Source: JBCBST01 sp039819115
GTDB taxonomy: Bacteria > Bacteroidota > Rhodothermia > Balneolales > Balneolaceae
Assembly (NCBI GenBank): GCA_039819115.1
Contig: JBCBST010000003.1
Span: 1-60,748, forward strand
Direction: 5' to 3'
DNA: 60,748 bases
Below are positions 1 through 7,937 of the stretch, in pieces. The first letter of the stretch is position 1. The number at the start of each line of letters is the position of its first letter. Below the pieces are notes generated by a model. It was not told where the DNA came from and made no database searches. It saw nothing but the letters and a program-made list of their open reading frames with translations. The position numbers were made by a program, and so were the translations under genes.

Positions 1-423
1 TCGCGCATTGATTTTGAAACGTATACCAAGAACCTGATGAATATTATATCCAGTTCATATCACTACGAGGAGAAAGATATAGAGGTCGAGCTGGATATAG
101 ACCATATCCAAATGAACGTTAACCAGGGAATACCATGCGGTTTGATACTAAATGAGTTGGTTAGTAACAGTTATGAGCATGCCTTTAAAGGAAGAAATGA
201 GGGACGTATTAAGGTATCGCTTAAACAGGAAGAAGAATACATTGAGATGGAAGTATCGGACGATGGGATTGGATTCCCCCGGGAATTTGATATCCGGCAA
301 TCCAAATCGTTAGGTATGACCCTGGTTCATACCCTCACGCATCAGCTTTCCGGTGAGTTAAAGCAAAGCAACCGTGTTGGAACTACATTCAGCGTGGTAT
401 TTAAGGCCGCCGAAGAGGAATGA
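1..423 (+). CDS. Sensor histidine kinase, C-terminal ATPase part (5' end outside window)
   Basis: The frame is open from base 1 and 140 residues are visible. They form a GHKL ATPase domain: N box NELVSNSYEHAF from about visible residue 51, G1 box DDGIGFP near 87, then SLGMTLV and a closing GTTFSVVF strand. The wording LILNELVSNSYEHAF is typical of HisKA_2/HWE-like kinases, which often follow PAS or LOV sensor domains; that part lies upstream, so the stimulus is unknown. It should phosphorylate a response regulator not seen here. Its TGA overlaps an ATG at 420 that is in frame with the next gene, so it is probably co-transcribed with the cryptochrome. If the missing part were a light sensor, the operon would be a light-sensing and repair unit; that is inference. 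Confidence 0.85.
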   Translation, partial: SRIDFETYTKNLMNIISSSYHYEEKDIEVELDIDHIQMNVNQGIPCGLILNELVSNSYEHAFKGRNEGRIKVSLKQEEEYIEMEVSDDGIGFPREFDIRQSKSLGMTLVHTLTHQLSGELKQSNRVGTTFSVVFKAAEEE

Positions 424-455
424 TTTTTTTATTCTTCTCTTTTTCTTCTGAAAAA

Positions 456-1880
456 ATGCAGCGTACGTTAGTTTGGTTCCGGAATGATCTGAGAGTGCAC
501 GATCACGAGGCCCTTACGGAGGCTTCAAAAAATGGTGAAGTGCTCCTCCTTTATTGTTTTGATCCCAGGCAGTTTGGCACTACTTCCTTCGGATTTCCGA
601 AAACAGGACCGTTCAGAGCCCAATTTCTATTGGAATCGGTTAAACAGCTCAAAGCGAGTTTACAACGGTTGGGGGGAGATCTGATTATAAGATCAGGCCA
701 CCCCGAAGAGATTATTCCGGCATTAGTAGAACAATACAGCATTGACGAAGTGGTATTTCATGAGGAAGTTACCCAGGAAGAAACCGATGTGGAAGATGCC
801 GTAGAACGTGCAATTAGTATTCCTTTATATGGATACTGGGGAAGCACATTGTATCATATGGATGACATTCCATTCGATCAATTCGAGATACCTGATGTGT
901 TTACGGTATATCGAAAACGGGTTGAAAAAGAAGCTTCTGTTCGGTCGATACTTAACACGCCAGAACGTATTCAATGTATAGAAGGTGTGGAGGCCAGCCC
1001 CATTCCTGATTTGGAATCTCTGGGACTAAAACCAAGAATGACAGATTCCCGATCGGTGCTTTTGTTTAAAGGCGGGGAAATAGAAGCATTAGAACGGGTG
1101 AATCAATACCTGTGGCAGCGGGATAAACTGAAGGTGTACAAAACCACCCGGAACGGACTGATCGGAGCGGATTATTCCTCAAAGTTTTCTCCCTGGCTCG
1201 CCAATGGTACGTTATCTCCGCGCCATATTTACTGGGAAGTAAAAAAGTATGAGAACGAACGGAAGAAAAATGATTCAACGTACTGGCTGATTTTTGAACT
1301 GATTTGGAGGGATTACTTTCGGTTTTCTGCATGGAGATATCAAAATGATGTATTCAAAAGGGGTGGTATTCAAAAGAAGGAGAGAGTGTGGGCTACAGAT
1401 CCGAACGCCTTCGATCGGTGGGCACAGGGAAAAACAGGTGTCCCGTTTATTGATGCCAATATGAGGGAGCTCAATGCTACAGGGTTTATGAGTAACCGTG
1501 GACGACAAAATGTAGCCAGCTTTTTAGCCCAGAATCTGAATCTGGATTGGCGCATGGGTGCTGAATACTTTGAATCGTTACTACTCGATTATGACCCATG
1601 CAGTAATTATGGTAATTGGGCGTATAATGCTACCGTGGGGCACGATCCCAGAAACAGATATTTTAACATTCTGAATCAGGCAGATCGTTACGATCGTAAA
1701 GGAGAATTTGTTAAACTCTGGATACCGGAACTGAAACAGCTCCCACCAGAGTTGATTCATGCCCCTCAATACATACCAAAACACGAGTTTGAGAAGTATA
1801 ATGTTAAGATTGGGGACCATTATCCTCGGCCGATGATAGACCTGGAGCAAAGCTATGAAGCCATCAAAGCCAGAGATTGA
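456..1880 (+). CDS. Cryptochrome DASH (DNA photolyase family)
   Basis: A flavoprotein of the photolyase/cryptochrome family; DASH members repair cyclobutane dimers in single-stranded or looped DNA and may signal. The N-terminal antenna domain opens with RTLVWFRNDLRVHDHEAL and carries the DASH phrase DPRQF...GFPKTGPFRAQFL. The C-terminal FAD domain includes NRGRQNVASF, the CSNYGNW stretch next to the flavin, and DPRNRYFN...LWIPEL, all DASH-like. Length (474 aa) is normal. I chose the ATG at 456 because conserved sequence starts there. An in-frame ATG at 420 would add 12 hydrophobic residues and give an ATGA overlap with the kinase gene. The 3' end overlaps the DUF3253 gene by 26 bases. Confidence 0.93.
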   Translation: MQRTLVWFRNDLRVHDHEALTEASKNGEVLLLYCFDPRQFGTTSFGFPKTGPFRAQFLLESVKQLKASLQRLGGDLIIRSGHPEEIIPALVEQYSIDEVVFHEEVTQEETDVEDAVERAISIPLYGYWGSTLYHMDDIPFDQFEIPDVFTVYRKRVEKEASVRSILNTPERIQCIEGVEASPIPDLESLGLKPRMTDSRSVLLFKGGEIEALERVNQYLWQRDKLKVYKTTRNGLIGADYSSKFSPWLANGTLSPRHIYWEVKKYENERKKNDSTYWLIFELIWRDYFRFSAWRYQNDVFKRGGIQKKERVWATDPNAFDRWAQGKTGVPFIDANMRELNATGFMSNRGRQNVASFLAQNLNLDWRMGAEYFESLLLDYDPCSNYGNWAYNATVGHDPRNRYFNILNQADRYDRKGEFVKLWIPELKQLPPELIHAPQYIPKHEFEKYNVKIGDHYPRPMIDLEQSYEAIKARD

Positions 1881-2106
1881 AGCTAAAATCCTTCAACTCA
1901 CCGAAAAAAGAGGCGTAGAACAATCAATTTCTTCATCAGAAATTGCGCGGGAATTATTCTCTGATACCTGGCGAAACTATATGGACGAGGTACATATGTC
2001 GGCAGTGTCACTTCAGAAAAAAGGATTAATATCTATTGCAGGAGAAGGAAAGGAAATGGATATGAGTGAGGGTAAGGGCCCTATTCGTCTTTCTATTAAA
2101 AAATGA
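1855..2106 (+). CDS. DUF3253 family small protein
   Basis: An 83-residue protein with the DUF3253 pattern: an acidic N-terminal helix (EIEAKILQLTEKRG), SEIARELF...WRNYM, a second helix, a GLISIAGEG hairpin and the closing KGPIRLSI. The layout looks like a small winged-helix fold, but biochemical function is not known to me. The start has a GGAG about eight bases upstream and lies inside the end of the cryptochrome gene. Its stop overlaps the next start as ATGA. Being wedged between two photolyase-family genes suggests a role tied to photorepair or its control. Confidence 0.82.
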   Translation: MKPSKPEIEAKILQLTEKRGVEQSISSSEIARELFSDTWRNYMDEVHMSAVSLQKKGLISIAGEGKEMDMSEGKGPIRLSIKK

Positions 2107-3578
2107 ATCGCTATCCGGTTAATTTAGTCTGGTTTAAGCGCGATCTGAGAATCAGAGATCATCTTCCGCTCAAAAAAGCCTCTGAATCAGCCTTGCCTAC
2201 GGTTTTACTCTACATTTATGAGCCCGAATTGGTAGGGGATGCACATTACGATGATCGACACTGGCGCTTCGTTTGGGAAAGTCTTGAGGAGTTAAACCAA
2301 CAGCTTTCTCCCAATCATAAGGTCTGCATTGCATTTGGCGATGTTGAAAAGGTGTTTGAAGAGCTAAATCGTGAATACACCATTAAAACGGTATTCAGTC
2401 ATGAAGAGACCGGAATTTTAACGACCTATCAGCGTGACATCCGAATGGCAGCATGGTTTAAGTCCAGGGCCATTACCTGGGATGAGAGTCCTACCAATGC
2501 CGTATACCGAGGGTTGTTTACCCGTAAGCATTGGAAACCGCAGTGGAAATCGAGGATACTCTCAGAACCCGATCAACCAGACCTAAAGGCGTTAACCACC
2601 GTTAAGTTATCCGAAAGCTTAACGGAAAAACTGTTGGATTACCCTATCCCGAATGCATGGAAGACCCCGGCTGATCGTTTCCAGAAAGGGGGAGAGGTGC
2701 AAGCGCTACAAACCCTCGAAAGCTTCATGGGCGAACGGGCAGCAAGCTATATGCAGGCCATTTCGAAACCGGAGTTAAGCCGAACATTTTGTAGTCGGCT
2801 TTCACCTTATATCACCTGGGGAAATATCAGCATTAAACAGGTGCATCTAGCTTACAGAGCGTGGTATCCCGGCTCTGCATTTAAATGGAATCTGAGAAGC
2901 TTTGAAAGCAGACTGCACTGGCATTGTCATTTTGTGCAGAAATTCGAGGCGGAATATAGAATGGAGTTCGAAAATGTAAACCGGGGATACGATAACCTCA
3001 GAACCACCATCAACCCGGTATGGGTGCATGCCTGGAAAACAGGTAACACTGGGTATCCGTTGGTTGATGCATGCATGAGAGCGGTACAGGAGACCGGGTA
3101 TCTGAATTTCAGGATGCGTTCAATGGTCGTTTCTTTTTTGACGCATCATTTATGGCAGCCCTGGCAAGCCGGGGCCGTGTTTTTGGGAAGGCAGTTCCTC
3201 GACTTTGAACCCGGTATTCACTATCCGCAGTTTCAAATGCAGGCTGGAACAACAGGAACGAATACCATTCGGATTTATAATCCTGTAAAGCAATCGTATG
3301 AGCAAGACCCCAAGGGCATATTCATTAAAACATGGGTTCCGGAACTGACAGAAGTGCCATCTTCGTTTATTCACGAGCCCTGGAACATGTCGCTTATGGA
3401 ACAACAGATGTATAATTGCGAGTTAGGAGAGCACTATCCATCTCCCATTGTGGATGTAAAACAAACCTATCGGTTTGCCAGTGATCAGCTATGGGCTAAA
3501 AAGAACGATCCGGGCGTGAAAGAAGAAGCAAAACGTATTAAACGTGTTCACATTAAACCCGGCAGAAGGGAGGCCTGA
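2103..3578 (+). CDS. Second cryptochrome/photolyase-family FAD protein, divergent active site
   Basis: A 491-residue photolyase-family protein: antenna-domain start NLVWFKRDLRIRDHLPL, FAD-domain phrases SRLSPYITWGNIS (about 230), HWHCHFVQKFE (about 280), TGYPLVDACMR (316), LNFRMRSMVVSFL and IRIYNPVKQ...FIKTWVPEL. Where classical CPD photolyases have an Asn-Asn-Gly-Gly-Trp-Gln-Trp stretch beside the flavin, this one reads IHYPQFQMQAG (372-382). By hand alignment the flavin-proximal Asn becomes His373 and the two Trp become Phe377 and Met379. It is neither a DASH nor a plain class I enzyme, but it fits a bacterial subgroup often found beside DUF2256. The C-terminal tail is Lys/Arg rich. It starts in an ATGA overlap and ends in a TGATG overlap with the next gene. 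Confidence 0.9.
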   Translation: MNRYPVNLVWFKRDLRIRDHLPLKKASESALPTVLLYIYEPELVGDAHYDDRHWRFVWESLEELNQQLSPNHKVCIAFGDVEKVFEELNREYTIKTVFSHEETGILTTYQRDIRMAAWFKSRAITWDESPTNAVYRGLFTRKHWKPQWKSRILSEPDQPDLKALTTVKLSESLTEKLLDYPIPNAWKTPADRFQKGGEVQALQTLESFMGERAASYMQAISKPELSRTFCSRLSPYITWGNISIKQVHLAYRAWYPGSAFKWNLRSFESRLHWHCHFVQKFEAEYRMEFENVNRGYDNLRTTINPVWVHAWKTGNTGYPLVDACMRAVQETGYLNFRMRSMVVSFLTHHLWQPWQAGAVFLGRQFLDFEPGIHYPQFQMQAGTTGTNTIRIYNPVKQSYEQDPKGIFIKTWVPELTEVPSSFIHEPWNMSLMEQQMYNCELGEHYPSPIVDVKQTYRFASDQLWAKKNDPGVKEEAKRIKRVHIKPGRREA

Positions 3579-3721
3579 TGCCAAAGATGGTTAAAAAGGG
3601 GAATCTTCCTTCGAAAGTGTGCGCGGTCTGTAATCGTCCCTTTAACTGGCGGAAAAAGTGGGCTAAAAACTGGGAAGAAGTAAAGTATTGCAGCGAGCGA
3701 TGCAGAAATAATAGGGTTTAA
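3578..3721 (+). CDS. DUF2256 protein (47 aa, four-cysteine zinc-ribbon-like)
   Basis: A 47-residue ORF starting MPKMVKKGNLPSK. It has the full DUF2256 pattern: a CxxC pair (VCAVC), the conserved RPFNWRKKWAKNW core, and a second pair in YCSERCRNNR. The four cysteines suggest one zinc site and the Lys/Arg/Trp content suggests nucleic-acid binding; the function is not established. It starts on the TGATG that ends the photolyase gene. DUF2256 genes are often neighbours of photolyase-family genes, which supports it being real. Its TAA shares a TTAA palindrome with the stop of the convergent GWxTD gene. Confidence 0.88.
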   Translation: MPKMVKKGNLPSKVCAVCNRPFNWRKKWAKNWEEVKYCSERCRNNRV

Positions 3722-5745
3722 TTGCCTTTTACCGCCGTGATGTTGGTAGTCCGTGTTACTGTTTTCCCATTGGTAAGATCGGTCACAACAAGTTCCAATT
3801 CATAGTCTCCGGGTTCAAGACGATCCAGTTTTATTTCCAGGTTAGCATAATATTCAGGATGCTCACTGGTATATGTTAATGAGTACTGATTTCCTTTCTC
3901 TCCCGGAAACAAACCTCTGATTCTATTCTTCTTCTTTTTATAAGAATACTGGACGGCAAACTCGTGTAATCCTTTTTCATTTTGAGTAAGCTTGTACACT
4001 TCAAAATGAAGGTTCAGGGTTTGGTTGGTTGTAATCGTGTTTTTGGTGGAAACCGTAAATGGAATAATCCGATCGTATTCTTGATGAGGTAGTTTAAAAC
4101 CAACGACAATATCTGAGAGCTCGAGTTGTTCGGTTTGTAAATCAGGAGCTAGATTCAACTCGAATAGGTGTTCGTTATAAGCTCGAAAATGGTTGGGTAA
4201 TACCGTTTGGGTAACTGGTTGAGTGCCTTCGGTGTGATTGTTCAGTTGTGCAATTAGTTTTAAAGCAGAATGTTCAAGAACTGGAAATTCGAATACATTG
4301 CTTTGGGTAGAGTTTTTAGTAATAACGGAATCCACATCAAGATTCACTAATGCATACGCTTTGAGATTACTGCTTTTATCTAAAATTTGTATTCCACTTT
4401 TAAGTTCATATTCAAATAACCGGCTATCCAATGGTTTTTTTGATTCATCAAACCAATCGGGATAATTATAGGTCATATCTGCAAAAATTTGCTCTCCCGA
4501 ATGAATTTGTTGGGCGAGCAATACAGCTGGCTTTCCGTCACGGATGACCCGATAATATCTGTAATCAAAGGCAAGTTTAGGTAGGTCTTCCGTTATGCTG
4601 CTAAACTGATACTCAAATCGTGATCTGTTTTCTTTAAATGCACTAAGATTCAGGTCTCTGTATATATAGCTATCATTTTTTGAAAAATACCGTCCACCCG
4701 CAAACCTATTTTCGATTTCAAGAAAAGCATCTTTGAAAACAAACGAAGTTTCTGATAGTCGCTCATACATGTAAAACTGAAGAATCTGAGCGGGATTAAT
4801 TCTTAGGCTGCGAGAGGTAAACGATAATTTGAACGTGACATTAAATCGACGGCTAGCGGTAAACAGAGTTGGGTGAATCATCTCGTCCGGTGCATAAAGA
4901 TGTCGAAACTTACCGGAATAGTCTTTCCCAAACATGACGGTGTTTTCAGCATTCGTATAGTCGTCATTCTCATAAATCCAGAGTTCATAATCCCTTGATT
5001 CCCCGTACCATCGAAAAATCTCTTGTTCATACAATCGGGCAAAATCTAATACGTACCTGTTATACGCATCCACATCAACACCATAATTGGTTTCATAGCT
5101 CAGCTGATTGGCATCAAGTTTAAGACGGAGCAAAAAAAGTAATCGATTAAATGTAAGCTCAAATGAACCATTTAAAAGCTGATCTGGTCGGCCGTAGCGC
5201 ACATAATAATCGCCGCGTTCATCGGTTCCGAACACACTTTCCGAGCTTTCTGTAAAGGTTTCCCGAGCATAGGCAATGCGTTCCCAATGTTCCAGCAACC
5301 GCTCATTCTCTTTGGTTGTTGAAACCGGGTCTTGTGCGACCCAAAATTGTTGTATCCAATCGGGTTTAAGATCAGCATGTTCAGTAGTGAAGGATTCCAA
5401 ATCCTGAATTTCTTCTTCAGAAAGAATGGCTCTTAAATAGGAGAGTTCTTGCTCTCTTCGTTCTTGATATAGCGTGGTATTCCATTCTTCAAGCCCCCAA
5501 AAATACATGTCGGTTGCCTGGGTATACCTGGATTTCAGCTTATGCTTTGTGGCTTGTTCCAGGAAAGAAAACCCAATGATCAGGCTGGGCTTGTTCAATT
5601 TATATTTAGCTTCGGCCCAGGTATCCAGAGCAGTATTAATGTCCCCACGTTCTAAGTGAGCTAAGCCCCGATCGTAAATTCCTTGTTCAGTTATGTTTTC
5701 TGATGGATTGAAGGCAGTGAAAAGAAATATGATGACGAAAACCAT
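3718..5745 (-). CDS. GWxTD domain-containing protein
   Basis: A 675-residue exported protein. Residues 1-14 are a short hydrophobic leader, followed by a TPR-like helical stretch (to about 125), then FWVAQDP (about 133), a helix and the GWxTD-like core VFGTDERGDYYVRYGRPD near 170-187. The usual Gly-Trp pair of the family is Val-Phe here, with one extra residue before the Arg-Gly, so the signature is degraded although TD and the RYGxPD end are intact. The C-terminal half is long and beta-rich, with Ig-like strands near the end (GDYELELVVTDLTNGKTV). The family is common in Balneolota, Rhodothermota and Acidobacteriota and has no settled function. Confidence 0.82.
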   Translation of the reverse strand: MVFVIIFLFTAFNPSENITEQGIYDRGLAHLERGDINTALDTWAEAKYKLNKPSLIIGFSFLEQATKHKLKSRYTQATDMYFWGLEEWNTTLYQERREQELSYLRAILSEEEIQDLESFTTEHADLKPDWIQQFWVAQDPVSTTKENERLLEHWERIAYARETFTESSESVFGTDERGDYYVRYGRPDQLLNGSFELTFNRLLFLLRLKLDANQLSYETNYGVDVDAYNRYVLDFARLYEQEIFRWYGESRDYELWIYENDDYTNAENTVMFGKDYSGKFRHLYAPDEMIHPTLFTASRRFNVTFKLSFTSRSLRINPAQILQFYMYERLSETSFVFKDAFLEIENRFAGGRYFSKNDSYIYRDLNLSAFKENRSRFEYQFSSITEDLPKLAFDYRYYRVIRDGKPAVLLAQQIHSGEQIFADMTYNYPDWFDESKKPLDSRLFEYELKSGIQILDKSSNLKAYALVNLDVDSVITKNSTQSNVFEFPVLEHSALKLIAQLNNHTEGTQPVTQTVLPNHFRAYNEHLFELNLAPDLQTEQLELSDIVVGFKLPHQEYDRIIPFTVSTKNTITTNQTLNLHFEVYKLTQNEKGLHEFAVQYSYKKKKNRIRGLFPGEKGNQYSLTYTSEHPEYYANLEIKLDRLEPGDYELELVVTDLTNGKTVTRTTNITAVKGN

Positions 5746-5848
5746 AGTACTTAAATCAAACGTTAGTAATAACCCTCCGTTTCTAGCCTGTGACTATGCT
5801 TAACAACCCGTAAAAGCAGGTTTTATTACCAGGGATATGTAATAGATT

Positions 5849-6568
5849 TTAAATCCTGTCCCAGACAAATTGTGGTACAAGACGTGCAAACCATCCTATA
5901 AGTGCCCATCTTTTTGTGATATACGCTATCCTTCGTTTACCATCAATAGCTTTTATCATTTGGCGAACCGCCTTCTCTGTTGAAGCTACCCAAAACATGT
6001 TAGGATTGTGTTCGGTCATTTCAGACCAGACAAAGCCTGGTTTCAGATCGGTTATGGTGATATCAGCCTGTACACGTTTTACTTTCTGGCGATATCCGGT
6101 CATATAATTGGAAATGAAGTGCTTACTGGCGGTGTAGGCAGCGGAGCGATGGGAGGCCAGGTGAGAGGCAATAGACGACATGCCTACAATATGTCCATAG
6201 CCTTGTTTCCGGAAATAGTCGAATGCGAAATGGCAGCCATGAGCAAAAGCTGTGACGTTTACCTCAATGACGGTATGATCAGACTTCCAGGTGGGTAGGG
6301 TTTTATCGCGTCCCACCCCTGCGTTGAGGATGATCATATCCATCCCGCCCAGTTCTTCAATGAGCTCAAGGTAAGCAGCACGAGCCTGCTCATAATCGGT
6401 GACGTCTATTGCCCGGTAATGAATGCAGTCGGGGACTTCATTTTTTAACTCGACCAGACGATCCTCTCTTCTGCCCAGAGCTCCGATTTTGTATCCACGC
6501 TTTGCATATTGGAGTGCAAGCTCTCTGCCAATCCCGGAGGTTGCACCGGTAATAAGGATTCGTTTCAA
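5849..6568 (-). CDS. SDR family NAD(P)-dependent oxidoreductase
   Basis: A classical short-chain dehydrogenase of 239 residues: nucleotide-binding TGATSGIG at 8-15, NAG (ILNAGVG), catalytic Ser in GMSSIAS and YTASK. RR at 33-34 after the second strand suggests NADP preference. The substrate is not predictable. The start is a TTG at 6568 that shares its TGA with the stop of the DUF6580 gene (TTGA overlap), so the two are translationally coupled. The C terminus carries a Trp-rich, partly hydrophobic segment that may touch the membrane. Confidence 0.88.
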   Translation of the reverse strand: MKRILITGATSGIGRELALQYAKRGYKIGALGRREDRLVELKNEVPDCIHYRAIDVTDYEQARAAYLELIEELGGMDMIILNAGVGRDKTLPTWKSDHTVIEVNVTAFAHGCHFAFDYFRKQGYGHIVGMSSIASHLASHRSAAYTASKHFISNYMTGYRQKVKRVQADITITDLKPGFVWSEMTEHNPNMFWVASTEKAVRQMIKAIDGKRRIAYITKRWALIGWFARLVPQFVWDRI

Positions 6569-7155
6569 GAAAGAGAAGAATCGGTTTTTAACATCCAGTC
6601 GGGAGCATATCGGCTTACCGCTTCAAACCCTCCAAATAGCACGGCAGAATAAAAAAGATCTCCTAACATGGTGTTCTTCACAAACGGAAGCCCCATGTTA
6701 TAGCTGATCATCAGACCTTCAAAGGTTTGGGGGTATGTGGGATTACCTAACCAGGCCCCGAAATTGGTGACAAGAAAAAAGAGCAGGGATGCCAGAAGTG
6801 ATCCAGACATAACGCGAACAAAAGAGACTTTCTTCAGTAGTACGAAACCGATAAAGGTAATCAACAAAATGGATCCATAGGTAAACATGAAACCAGGAGT
6901 AACGAATACAAAGGAATCATAATACTGAGCATAAACGATGTTGTTAACCAATAAATCGCTGATGAAATACGCAACTAATGGTAATAACAGGGCGAAATCC
7001 TTTCGTTTAACATAAGCTGCACTGAATAATGCGATTCCAGCCAAAGGGGCAAAGTTCAATGGATGAGGAATGACCCGCGTTAACGCTGCAATCAGAGCAA
7101 AGAGGGCAAGTAAAAGAAATCGCTTGTTCATGAATCGGTAATTTGTGTTAGCCAT
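6565..7155 (-). CDS. DUF6580 family integral membrane protein
   Basis: A hydrophobic protein with about five or six membrane segments and the DUF6580 hallmarks RVIPHPLNFAPLAGIALFSAAY at the N terminus and TNFGAWLGNPTYPQTFEGL...GLPF further on. The family resembles the substrate-binding component of ECF vitamin transporters; a transport role is plausible but unproven. A longer frame opens at 7176, but that ATG is inside a terminator hairpin, so I place the start at 7155 (MANTNYRF), with 7131 (MNKRFLLL) as an alternative. It is coupled to the downstream SDR gene by a 4-base overlap. Confidence 0.8.
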   Translation of the reverse strand: MANTNYRFMNKRFLLLALFALIAALTRVIPHPLNFAPLAGIALFSAAYVKRKDFALLLPLVAYFISDLLVNNIVYAQYYDSFVFVTPGFMFTYGSILLITFIGFVLLKKVSFVRVMSGSLLASLLFFLVTNFGAWLGNPTYPQTFEGLMISYNMGLPFVKNTMLGDLFYSAVLFGGFEAVSRYAPDWMLKTDSSLS

Positions 7156-7162
7156 GGAAAAT

Positions 7163-7196
7163 AAAAAAAGCACCATCTCAAAGAAATGGTGCTTTT
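7163..7196 (-). terminator. Intrinsic terminator after the YceI gene
   Basis: On the minus strand an 11-bp perfect stem (AAAAGCACCAT/ATGGTGCTTTT) with a 9-base loop runs into a T tract. It lies between the YceI stop (7215) and the DUF6580 start (7155), ending only eight bases before that start. Confidence 0.85.
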
Positions 7197-7214
7197 GTAC
7201 AAAAGCAATAAAAC

Positions 7215-7820
7215 TTACTTGGTGGTAAGCTCCAGGTTCAGGTTGATGGTTACTTCACCCCCGATAACGGCAGTTTCGGCATATCCACCTGTTCCTACAC
7301 CATAATCGTTACGGTCGATAACGAGCGATGAAGATATACCGGCAATTTTGACCCCTTCCCGTCTTGGATGATCCATCACTCCAAGTAGCTGGAAGGGAAG
7401 CTCAACGCGCTTGGTTACATCTTTGATGGTCAGATCGCCATGTGCAACGAACTGATTTTCACCTGCGGCCTCAATTTTGACGCTTTTGAACATCATTTTA
7501 GGATAGGTTTCAGCGTCAAAAAAATCACCGGTCAGCAGATGACCGTCTCTTTTTTCATTCTTTGTATCCACGCTGGAAATCATCACTTCCACATCAAGAT
7601 TACTTTCTGCAAGATTTGCAGGATCAAAGTTTACCGTTGCGTTGTAGTCGTTAAAGGTTCCATTTACGGGAGTGAAAAAGTGACGTACCGAAAAGTCGAT
7701 ACTGCTGTGCGATTTATCAATGTTCCAGCCGGTTGCTTCCATTTGGGTTAGCGCAATAGAAGAGGCTGCAAGAATTAATACAGCAAGTAGTGTCAGATTT
7801 TTTTTGATGGAGTTCATCAT
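7215..7820 (-). CDS. YceI family periplasmic lipid-binding-like protein
   Basis: A 201-residue YceI/lipocalin-like protein. A signal peptide (basic MMNSIKK, hydrophobic core LLAVLILAASSIAL) is followed by the family opening WNIDKSHSSIDFSVRHFF, then GTFNDYNATVNFDP, a KRDGHLLTGDFFDAETYPKM block, GDLTIKDVTKRVELP and the closing strands. The family folds into a barrel that can hold isoprenoid or fatty amide ligands in the periplasm; the ligand here is unknown. Tandem ATGs at 7820 and 7817 are both possible starts. Transcription probably stops at the terminator at 7163-7196. Confidence 0.93.
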   Translation of the reverse strand: MMNSIKKNLTLLAVLILAASSIALTQMEATGWNIDKSHSSIDFSVRHFFTPVNGTFNDYNATVNFDPANLAESNLDVEVMISSVDTKNEKRDGHLLTGDFFDAETYPKMMFKSVKIEAAGENQFVAHGDLTIKDVTKRVELPFQLLGVMDHPRREGVKIAGISSSLVIDRNDYGVGTGGYAETAVIGGEVTINLNLELTTK

Positions 7821-7937
7821 GTGTTTAATAAATGATTTTGGTTAAATAGGTGTGTACCAAACCACATCGTATTCAAAATAATTTCATTTAATGTTAAACT
7901 ATTTTCGAAAACTCCGAACGCATATAAGATTTTTTGC

